From Oxyruncus cristatus (Eukaryota > Chordata > Aves > Passeriformes > Cotingidae), in NCBI GenBank assembly GCA_013399855.1, contig VXAY01002814.1:248001-312000 (forward strand): a stretch of 64,000 nt of DNA. The letters are read 5' to 3'. Positions 50,801-62,800 of this stretch are shown here, one piece after another (position 1 is the first letter of the stretch; each line of letters starts with the position of its first letter). The translations under genes and the position numbers were made by a program. The notes under the pieces were generated by a model, which searched no databases, was not told where the DNA came from, and saw nothing but the letters and a program-made list of their open reading frames with translations.

Positions 50801-53800
50801 AGAAGGCTTCATGTACAGATCAGAGAAGCAAAATCCCAGGTGCCTTCCATAGCTACTTTGCCACAAGGAACTCCACCTAAGGGTATTATTGAATATCACT
50901 GAAATGTTTCCAAAAGGGCCTCTTGTAGAGCTTTATATCACTCCAAAGTAAAACCACTTACCTATCAAATGACACACATTTACTATCCCAGATCAGTATG
51001 CAATTTTTTATTTTTGTTTTCCCTGCAGGTATGAAAAGGAAACCCAAACACTCAGTTCTAGCCTTAAATAACAGTTTTCCAAGGATAGCCAGTGAACAGT
51101 AAAAGCCTACAAATCCCAACTAAGTGCAGTTTTGCTTTGCTTTTTTCTACTTACTCCTGAACCTCTTTCTCCTTTTGGTCCTTGCTCTCCCAATTCACCT
51201 GGCTCTCCCTTTGAAGAAAAAAAAAATTAAATAAATGAGAAGAATTACTTGAATGCAGATGAAAATATTTTCAACAGTCAATAGATAAATCTCACTTGTT
51301 TGAAACACTTACTGGAGGTCCTTGTTGTCCAGTAGGTCCTCTAAGCCCTGGAAGACCTGTATGACCCTGAGAAGGAGAAAATATAACATATTCCAATACA
51401 AGTACCTCAGCCTGTCATACCCAGTGAGCTATAGAACTCCTTGTAAAGCCTGTCTTGGGGGAGCTGGGTGGACCCAGATTCACTGACACGACCTAGATAA
51501 AGTACAGTCAGATCTCCAAGATCTAACCTTATGGAACTTTTATTCTTTACATTCTCTACTCCAAACTGCAAGAGGGAATTACACATTGTTTAAACATTTC
51601 TGCACTTCTGTAAGCATAGATTCAGTTCATTCATTTATTCCTATGTCTGTCTGTATTATCTAGTGGAACCCTCCTCCTCAACCAGGGCCAGGTAGAAAAG
51701 ATTGCCCAGGACCATATCTAGTCAAGTTTTGAGTATTTCCAAGGATGGAGATTCCATAACCTCTCTGGGCAGCTTTTTCTGGTGCTTAGTCATCCTCACA
51801 GTAAAAAAAAAGCCACTTCAAATGGAATTTCATGTGTTTCAGTTTTTGCCCTTTGCCTCTTGTCCTGTCACTGGACACTACTGGGACAAGTCTGTCTCCT
51901 TCAGGTTCATTCCATCCCACCAGGTATTTATACACAGTAGGGTCACTCAGGTCTTCTCCAAGTCATGAGTTCCAGCTCTCAACTTCTTATATGAAAGATG
52001 GTCCAAAGTGTTTTAAGAGTCCATCAGTGCAGCAAGGCATCAGTAATTAAGCAGGTACATCTCTGCACACTTGTAAGAGAAGATACTTCTGCTACATTGC
52101 TCCATATGTATGCATAGCATGCCATGTTCAAATAAAAAGAATAAAAAGCAAGAGGTATTACCTTGTAGCCCTCATCACCAGGTTCTCCTCTATCTCCACG
52201 TTCACCACTAGGACCCTACAGATGAAACCAAAGAACAAAATATAACAGCTGAGTTGAAAGAATGCTGCAGTGAAGAACAAAAACAAAGCTGGGATTTCTC
52301 TCAAAACAGACTAACCAATGACATGGAACTGAGGAATATAAATATTAAAGTTGGCTAAAGGAATAAACATGAATAAACATGTTTTTTTTCTAAACAAAAT
52401 GCATTGCAGTCAGACAGTAGCCACTGTCTAAAATATTTTGTAACAGAAGACTAGAAGCAAAGAGATCAATCTCACAACCTTTGGTTTCTGTAAGACAGCA
52501 CATCAAAAATTGGGTTCTCTTCTCAAATTACTTGCTGTATTCAAAATCTGCTTTAATCTTGAAGCTTGTCCTAATATAAAGGCAATTTCAATCCCTCAGC
52601 ATGCCTCACACATGAGAGAGCTGCACAGCAGCAGAGGGAATAGCATGGTTTTCGTGATTAATGTGATTCTTCCTGCTGCGTTCAGACACCTCACTAGCTC
52701 TACTTCAGGGAAAGGCCCTTACTCCAGTCTCACAAGCAACTGGATTTTTCACCAGAATTTTAACTCTTATTATAGCAAGTGGACCAAATCTGAGCCAAAG
52801 GAAAAACTATGGGATAATGAATCACACCCATAAAAAGTAAGAATGGCTGAGTCTTTCCAAAAGACATCCAGCCAATCATTAGATGAAACAATAAGCGACT
52901 GCCTCTTTCCCACCTGACTTAAGTAAAGGCACACAACGAAAAAGTGCCCAGGCAACACTAACTGCAACGTATTCTTTACAGTTCACATCTGAATAGATTA
53001 GTCACTTCTAGTGCATATGCACCAGGAGATACTATTGTGCAACTGCTTGTACACTCTCCAAAGTTTCAGCAACCTCATGGCATGTTTCTCACAGGGAATC
53101 CCACCAGGTGAAAGGGCCCCACTTGCAAGGTTTGAGCAGTCAGCATTACAGAGACAGTTTGGCTACAACAGAATGGATGGAGTCTCTTTCCTCATGCATC
53201 ACTGTAATTAAGTTAAGAACCTAGTCCAGACTAGCTACATCAGGGTCTTATAGTCCTGCCTTTTCAGAAAGCAAGGTATAAATATTAAGGTTAATCAGGA
53301 GAGAAGTAGACTGTACAAGAAATGCTTCTGGCGCAATCAAAGGCTGAGCATGAAACACTTCTAATAAGATTTTGGGATGGCTTTTTATTGTTTTTGCAGG
53401 GTCATAGTTGCTGCAGAGAGATACTCCACATATGGATTTAGTACAAAAATGCTTACAAAATGCAGTTCTCTAAATCAGCTAAATTAGTTAGCGGTGACAA
53501 AGAAATAAGTCAAAACATGTTTCTGGTTAGTAAAGCAGTTAGGTATAATTCAGTGTAAACAGAGAGGGTAAAATTCTGCTCCTAAATGTGCTGGTCTACA
53601 CACAGACTAATGGTATTAGTGTAATTAAATAGAGGGCACATAAGCTTAAGCAGGAAAGAGCACACAACTCCATTTTTCAGGGAGAGATTACCCATCAAAG
53701 GACCATTTTTGTGCAAGGGGGTACTGACTCCTGAGACAGGGATACAAAGCTTCAGAAAGAACAGCATTGGTTCCTGTCTCAAGAATACACTAATATAATT

Positions 53801-56800
53801 TGTTTGAGAAAGAAAGACCTACTGGTTCACCTATGGGCCCTGGTGGTCCAAGGACTGTATTGTCTTCGCCTGGGTAGCCCTAAACCGAAGATAAGTATTA
53901 AACATGTTAACTTGGAAAATCAGCCTTGTCTACTGTGCACACAAGTTTTAATGCTAATAAAAACCAGAAAGCATGCTGTATAGATACTAAAAGTGAATAT
54001 GATGCTTATGGTTCTAATATAATGGAAATCATAACTCCATTTTAACATTTACCTAAATGTCCCAAAGACATTTAGGACTAAAAAAGCTAGGTATTTGCTC
54101 TATTCTCAAGGGCAGTTATTTAAAAAAAAAAGTATTTGAACAATTTCCATGTAATCATTTCTTTATTTAATGAAAAAAAAAGCATAAACACGATATTTGA
54201 AAAGAAGAAAAAAAATTTCTTCCACTATTTTGAGAAATACACTTAATATAGAAAAACAAGCATACAGAAGACTCCAACATTAAGCCTGAACTCCATTAAA
54301 TTTTAAATATGAAAAAACTGCCATCCAAGTTAATAAACAAAAAGATATCTATTGCAGATGATACTTAGCAGTATTAAAATGCAAAGAGATTCACATTTTA
54401 AATATGATTAAGAGTTTTTAAAATGCATTAAAATGCTTTTTCAGAAGTGACCAAGCAACCTAGACACCTAGCTCCCCACAATTTAATTTTCTGTTATTGT
54501 TTCTGAAAATGGTATCAAAACCTATTTATAATATCAACCACTAAACGCCTCTTAACAGTATTTATTGCAAAACTGGCCCTAGTATAAGAATGTATTTCTC
54601 TGTCAAGTGCAACTCCAAATCCGTCATCATGAAGTGAATCCATGTACCTGCCTGGGGTCACACAAACTTTGGTCAGCTTACAAATCTGTTTGCAGGATTT
54701 GAGACTTAAAACAACAACAGTAAATCTGACACTAAAATAGCAGCAGAGGCCACATCCTGTCCCTAACATTTTAAATTAACCACAGACATTTGTCCATCTC
54801 AGTTGGACTTTCAGGCAGATCTGTGGGTGTACTCACAGACTTAGAGTTAAGTAAATATTTAGCTGGTTCTGCACTGATTATTTTTGTCAGCAGTGCTCAC
54901 CAAGGGCAGTGGTGCTATCTGATACAATAGAATGTGTTTCTTACAATGGGTACTTTGTGTTTTAAAACTTCAAGCATTTTAATAGTATAAATTGGGACTC
55001 CATCCCTGGATTCATTTCTCCAGTTTGCATTTCTTTTCCTATTCTCTCACATTACTAACAAATACTGCAAATGGTGGCTTTTGCTGTGTGCTGTCAAAAA
55101 CAGAGGGCAAGCAGTAAAATTTCCTCTGTTGATAATTTTACAGACTGTAGGAAAGTAAAATCCATCTTCATACCTTTTCTCCTTTGGGTCCTGGGGGACC
55201 TGTGGGCCCTGGAGAACCCTGGTGACCCTAAAGAACCAAACCAAACTAAAATTAGTTCCAAAACAAATAATTAAGGAAATAATTAATTCCAAACTTTCTT
55301 TTAGCTACTCATAACTATTGTTCTAGGTTTTTTTCTGCATGTCAATAATTTTAAATCATGATATGACAACAAAATCAATGGACCCCCACAGAAAACGGAT
55401 TGTGTGCAGGAAAAGCTCTGTGCACAGTGGGAAATCACAGGTTCTGGCGGGGCTTAGTAGGGGTGAGGGGACCTGAGCTGGTTTTTGCTTCAGGGTTAGG
55501 GTCACTGATGGATGTTTGTATTTGGAAAAGAGACTGGATGGTATGGTCTGTAAGAGCAGGACTCAGTCAAGGACTTACGATGACGATCATGACTATTTTT
55601 CAGTGAAAGCCACAATATATTTATGTCCTTCAACTAACCTCATTAAAATTCTTCAAGACAAACAAATTTATGCTACCTGGCCAGACAGTAAGCAAAGGTT
55701 GTGGTGTTTGCTGAACTCTCTTCATAATGGATAGCTGTAGTAGTTTTATAGGAACTTTATTCACAAGGGGTGAGATACATTGAACAAACAAGGATTTAAA
55801 ATCAGTGGTAAAAAAACTGCTAGTGAACTCACAAAACCCAGTCATCACTGCTTAAGGCTAACATTTCTGAGTAGGTAATCATATGTCACATAAACATATG
55901 TGAGTATCTCTCTTTCCTAAAGATATTTGTGTCTTCTAGATACAGATCCCAGTGACAGTTGAAATTAGAGTACCACTTTGGGATGTGTGTGTACATCAAT
56001 TCAGCAAAAACTCACCCCATAACCTGGAATTCCTGACTCTCCTTCAGGCCCCATTCCTCCTGGGTGTCCCTGTTAAATGCAGTAATCAGTGAGAGCAAAA
56101 TGAACTCTTTTACGAAGTGTTACAACAAGGTCTACTTTATAAAGTCACCACTTGGAAAAATCTTCAAATATTGACATTTGACACCATACACAACTTCCTT
56201 GTTAGGTCCAACTTAATTTACTAAACAATACTGGGCTTTTCCCTGTTCTGTGGAACAGAAAGCATCAATGTTTTCAGTCCTAACCTTATAATCCTTGTGC
56301 ATAATTAAGATTAATAGGGATTTGAGCTTTCAGAGGTGTAGAAGAACTGTTTGTAAATGCTAGTATGCCAAGAGAAGCTGGGGGTGATCATCACCTTAGG
56401 AAGCTGAGTCCTTCTCTTGAAAATATTGGTCATTAGATTGTTAACTTTACTTCTGTACTTCATGTGTTCAGGAACACACTGCTGCATTCAGTGGCCACAG
56501 GATTGGGCCCTGAATCACTGAGACAGGCATGTTGTCTCTCTGCTGTGGAGCTTGGATGTGTTTGTGCATCTGTCACACAGTGTGGAGCAAGCTTCGGGAG
56601 TTTATTATGGAAACAGACTTAATTCAGTTAATTTTGGATGAGATTCCTATTTAATAGAGTAGCAGTCTTCATCTGAAATGTTTTGTTTCAGCCATGGCTA
56701 AGGTTTATTTCATGTTATAGCAAACCCCATGATTTCTATTTTTGAAACTGGGAAGGTTTAATAAACAATCATAGCAGTGAGGTTATATGTGGAGCGTGGG

Positions 56801-59800
56801 GCATGAGTATTCCATGGAGTGCTCTGCCATCCCACTCCTCTGACTGTCAGAGGACCAAAGCATAAGATGACTCCTTTCAGATCCATGCCCAGGTTTCTGT
56901 CTGGAAAGGTGCACAGGCCCTGTTCTGATGTTGAAAGACCATGGGGGACACAGGCTGGGAAGGACACCCCCTGCATCTCCAGCTACCTCAAAACTATTTA
57001 TATGTGCTACAGCTCTGACTTGCCTCTTACCATGAAGAGACATCATTCTGCTAAAACAGAAACACATCAGCTCTTAAATAAGCATGTTCTGTACTAACCA
57101 TGGGACCTCGAGTTCCTCTTGCACCTTTGGGACCAATTTCTCCAGGTTGGCCAGAATCACCAGCAGGTCCAATTTCTCCCGGAGGGCCAAGCTGCCCCTT
57201 TTCCCCCTGTTGGTGTTATTGTATTAAATATAACAAGAGATTGACATTAAGTTTCAAAATGTGGTTTATGATTAATCAAAGTGTGTAATGTAACAGTATT
57301 ATTTAATAGGTATTACGTTTACTGGATGTCATTTACTGTAGTTATTAGAATGTCTGAACCCAGAATTCTGCAGTATAAAAAAAGTCTCTTTTAAAGCCTT
57401 TTTATTGTTTTGTTTTGGCCAAGCTTAATAATTTTTAACAGAACCAGAAACTGTTCTGAGTTGCAAAAGCACATTCTGATGCAAATCTAAATTCCCTAAG
57501 GTTCTGAACGTTACTGATTGCAGAATTATGACAATTCTAATTGATATGGCTAGCGAGAAAAAAATTGGCTTGAAGCACGACATAAAACAGGGATAGTTTT
57601 GGGTCAATGGAATTTAGTAATGTAAATTTGAGCTTCAGATAAAAGCAAGGGAACTGGGGAAGATGAAAAATACTACCTTCTTTCCTAAACGGCCCCTCTG
57701 ACCTGGATTTCCTGGTGTTCCTTCGGGGCCCTATAGATTTATTAGAGAAAGAAAAAGAAATGACTGAGAAAGGCCTGGAAACATGTTTAAACTGTGCTTC
57801 AAACTGGATAACTAAGCTAGCTTTTGCAATGCAGAGAAGTGGGGGAAAAAACGTCATTAACTGTGGCTGTGAGCAATTTAGTAGGACTGTTTCAAGTTAG
57901 AGCAGAAACAACTGGGCAAGTAGCAGGGATCACTTATCAAACTAATGGAAATGCACTAAAAATAGAGGAGAAAAAAACCCCAATAAAATCTTGTCCACAC
58001 AGAAAATATTACTTTAGGAATAAAATTCTTCAAGACAAACACTGTTTTTAAAACAAATACAACACAAAGCCAGAGGAAAAGTACGAAAACCTTGGGGCTG
58101 TCAAGTGTGAGGAGCAGGGCCCTGATGCAAATTGCTGGGGAGCAGAGATCTAACTCCGTAAGTGCTGGTGCCTACCACTGCCCACCTCGTAGTGACAGCC
58201 TAACTGAATGTGCTGCCTGCTGATGAAGGGTACTGTGGAGCTGCAACCCCTCTGCCGTCCAGATCACTTCAAAACTGACTTTCCAAAGGCCTAAATGTGT
58301 CCACTGCTCACTGGTTTCAATTTACCCCAAAGCTCTGTGAGTTAGAGGAGGTAATTAAGCTTTAAAGAGAGATATATTTTGGGCCACTGTGGTGATAAAC
58401 CAGGGTAAACATAGTTTAAACAGATTTGTGAAGATTATTTGTTGCTTTGTAAGCTGTTGTTTAAGGAAAATATACTATTACTCTCACTCCCAATGAAACA
58501 GTCAGACATCTGAATATAGGAAACCGATTTCCATGATTAGACTAGGATATTATGATCTGTCTGCATCCCTAGAAGGAGGTCAAATCAAAACTGTCACATG
58601 AACACTCCCACATGCCTGGGAGGATGAATGGGGAGGAAGGTAGCTCTGCAGCTGCCTTTGGAACATGCAGAACAGAAATGTAAAAAATCCCCCACTAACC
58701 ACATCCTCCCAAACACTGAGTTTCCAGACCTGCCTGTCACACTGAGGCAGAGAAGCACTGCTGATGTTGTTTATTGTTAACAAGTATAATTACACACAGC
58801 GTAGACATGCCAGGGCTGAGCTGTTCATGATAATTTCAATGTATGAAACTTTCATACTTTCAAGTGTCTCCAGAATTGCCAACTCGAAACAGAAAGTCAG
58901 AGTGGTACAGTTCTATCAGAAACAAAACTTGCTCTGTAGCACACTGTGACAACAGCGAAAAGAGCACTGTTTTTCTTTCACTAGGAGTAGTTCACTGTGA
59001 AGAACCCAGGACTAATGACAGCAGACTGTAACACTGATGCTTAGAGGACACAGGGGACAGCGCTCACAGCCATTAACAGCTGGTCCTCCAACTAATGTTT
59101 ACTCGGACTCCACCATCACATAAGAGCTACACAGAAAACAGCCAGAGGACTGCAAATGAGACCATGATGATTTTTGGTAAGGTAATCTGATGTCTGACTT
59201 GAGACTACAATGCTTGCTTCAGAAACTGTGCTTCAAAATATTAGTTTGTATTAAGAAGTTGCATACAAGTTCATAGACGGATTTTAGCTGCTAGGAGTGA
59301 TGGTAGAGCAAACACACAACTGATCTAATAATGTTGACTATGAAAGAGGAATCTGAAGTGAGAGGCTCCAGGTTGTGTGATATGTGTTTGGATGACAAGG
59401 CATGAGGAACCACTATTTGTTAAGAGATCACAGATTTAAGATAGGAAAAGCATTTGTTTCCTCTCTCTACCAATCCTGAAAAGCTATACCACATAGAAAG
59501 CTTATTTCGAGACTGTCATCTCTAATTACATTGAAAATCAGAAAATTAAAAAATAAAGGAAGCAAGAAAAATTAAATTTGCTTAGAAAAAGCAAATAACC
59601 AAAAAGTCCCCTTCACCCTGAAAACACTTACAGGAATGCCCATTATGCCAGGTTCACCAGGGGACCCAGCAACTCCTGGTAATCCCATCTCTCCTTTTTC
59701 ACCACCTTCTCCAACAAGTCCCTGGTCTCCAGGGTCTCCCTAAAACAAAGCAAAAAAACCAAAGCTTAGTCAAGCTGCTGCTACAGGATTACTTGTTCAC

Positions 59801-62800
59801 GAGAAAAGTGAACTCTGAATCTTCAGGTTTGACAAAAAACACACTAAAACTGATGTCTCTCAAATTCAGATCAGGCTATAAGTTAGGGTAAAGCCCTTCC
59901 TATCTCATTCATACACTCCTCCAGTCCCATTTTGCCCCATCCGTGACCAAGTATCTGAGGTTGTTCTCTATAACACCCCCTGTCCTGGCACCTGCCACAG
60001 TCCCTGGCACAGCACTGATCCAATTCAGTAAGCCTTGGGTTTACTCTCTCCAGCATTTTAGTCACTACAGAAATAAGCTGTACTCACTTCTCCAGCTTGT
60101 ATTTCTTTGTCAACCTATTCAACTTTGCAGCCCTTGCAGAGTAGATATGTACTTAAAAGGCACAGGAAAGCCTATAATATACAGGATATCCTATGTTAAA
60201 ACAAAGTGCACTCAGCTGGGCTCTGTTGACCTGGTGAAATAGGATAAAAAAGGAGATTTGGGTTCTTAAGCTAATACGACTTCTTTACATCTGCTACAAA
60301 AACTTAATATACCTTTGGGCCATCTTTTCCTTGAACACCATCTTCTCCTGGAGGTCCTGGTTCACCCTTATAGAAAGGAACAGTTGAAAACAAAGTTGTT
60401 GACTAAATTTCTTGACACAGAATTATTGCCTTGGAAGAACTCATACTAGTTGTACACCTCTTACATTGCTGTTAGAGTTTATGTATCTTCAGTGCCACAG
60501 CCATATACCTGTTAACACAAGAATACATATAAGATGATCAGTATTAGAAAAATGAGGCAGTGCTATGTCCATATAACACTGGAGACAGACAGTGGCACCG
60601 AGATTTTTTTTGTTTCAGAGTATACGATATGTAATTACAACAACCTCAAAAAATATACCTGTTCTGTCCTGAAACTTCCACGTTTATGTGAATAACTACT
60701 ACATTGCTATGTTTAGTGACTTAGTTTAGGGCCATGAAAAACTCATTATTTATGATCAGTATCAGCACCATGGCATTTTAGAATATTTGCCTTTCTCAGG
60801 TAAAGGCACTGGTAACTTGCAAGTATGTGCTGCCCTATACTAATAACACAGTATTTCACACATAGTGGTATGATTAAGTCCAGAACATCCACTGTGGACC
60901 ATTATCACAAATTTCTCCTCTACAAGGACAGGTAGAACTATGGCATTCACCTATTGGGCAGGAGGAAAAGATGACAGCAAGGAGCTAATGGAACAAGAGA
61001 GCTCAATGGTAAGACTCAAGTCTGAAAGAACCACCATAATCACCCCTAAACCGTATCCCCAGATGCCACATCCAGATGTCTCTCAAACACTTCTACAGGT
61101 GGTGACCCCACCACCTCCTGGGGCAACTTATTCCAATGCCTAACCACTCTTTCAGTGAAAATGCTTTTTCTAATATCCAATCTGAACCTCTCTTTGTGCA
61201 ACTCAAGGCCATTTCCTCTCATCCTTTCACTTGAAATATGGCAGAAGAGAGCAGCGAGCTCTCTCTTGAGCCTCCTTTTCTTCAGGCTAAACAAACCCAG
61301 CTCTCTCAGTTGCTTCTTCCAAGACTTGTGCTTCACCAGCTCCGTTGCTTTTCTCTTTTGCTTCAGCACCTCAATGTCCTTTTTGAAAAGAGAGGCCCAA
61401 AAACGGACGCAGCACCCCAGATGTGGCCTCGCTAGTGCCGAGCACAGGGTGACAGTCACTGCCCTAACCCTGCTGGCCACACTATTTCTGATACAGGCCA
61501 GGATGCCATTGGCCTTCTTGGCCACCTGGGCACAGTGTTGGCTCACATCCAGCTGGCTGCCAAACAGCACCCCCAAGCCTGTTTCTGCTGAACAAGCCAC
61601 TCTTCTCCGATCAATATACTTTTTAACTTGCTACAATACACTTAAAAAATAAAAAAAGGTATCAAAAAATAGCCTCTTATTGAATTCATCTGATAAATCA
61701 AGATTTCTCAACCTGCATTTCATTTGTAACATAATTTCCTGTTTTGGAAGAAGATTTGCATTCATTGCTTACCCTTAAACCTTGATCGCCTGGTTCTCCA
61801 GACTTGCCAGCAGGTCCAATGTCTCCCTGGAATATCAACAGAAAAATCATTAAAGATCAATACTCCTAACAATGACAGGGTTTACAAATAATGCAGTCAT
61901 CATGACAATAACAATATTTCTTAATGGTTCATTTCCTGGATCACTATCTACTTGGCTAATGAATCAGATCCCTCTGATTTGTTTTTATGTAAATTTGAAA
62001 ATTTAAACAGCACAAGAGAGATTAATTTCAGCATTTACCTTTGCACCTGGTTCCCCCTGTAGGCCAGCTTCTCCTTCAGGGCCAGGAGGTCCCTGTATGG
62101 TACAAGAGCTATTGTTGCACATGATCACTTTTGCAACAACTAAACAGTACAGCCAAAATTGAAGCAGAAGAATGACATGAGACACTGGAAAAGAAGCATG
62201 TCAGAAAAATCAAATCAAGACAACACAATTCATTGTTCCTTCTAGAGCCCAACAGAAGAAAAGAAAGGAATGAATAGGAGGAGTTCAGGAAATACACTGT
62301 GGGTCAGGAACATATTGAAGACTCAGCAGTACACTAAGCCTGTACCTTTCATCGTATGGGTAGGCTGAGCAAACATCTATCTTTTGTAAATCTAACTGAC
62401 AACTTCATCACTGTTTAGGCTTGGAGCCAAGTAGATACAGCCTTTGGAGAACAAAGCCCTTTTTGGAGGTTTCAGCCCTTAATGAGTTAATGGTATCAGA
62501 CTGCTTCTTGTAAAGCTTACATATAAACCCTTTTTTTTGACAGTCAGTCAGAAGATTGGATTTTGGGTGACTGACGAAGCACGTACTTTTGAATAAGCCA
62601 AATCCCTTCTGTATTAAGTGAGCTTATCCCTCAGGTACTTCATTACAAATGTGGTTAACATATTCTGTCACATTTCTTTCAACGAGATATTAAAAACAAA
62701 ACAAAAAACAGAAGCAGAAATTAGTAAGAAGGTTGTCTGCAGCTGTTTTTCTTCATCTATAATTTGAAAGGGCATATGATTAATGTTGTTTTACTGTCTA

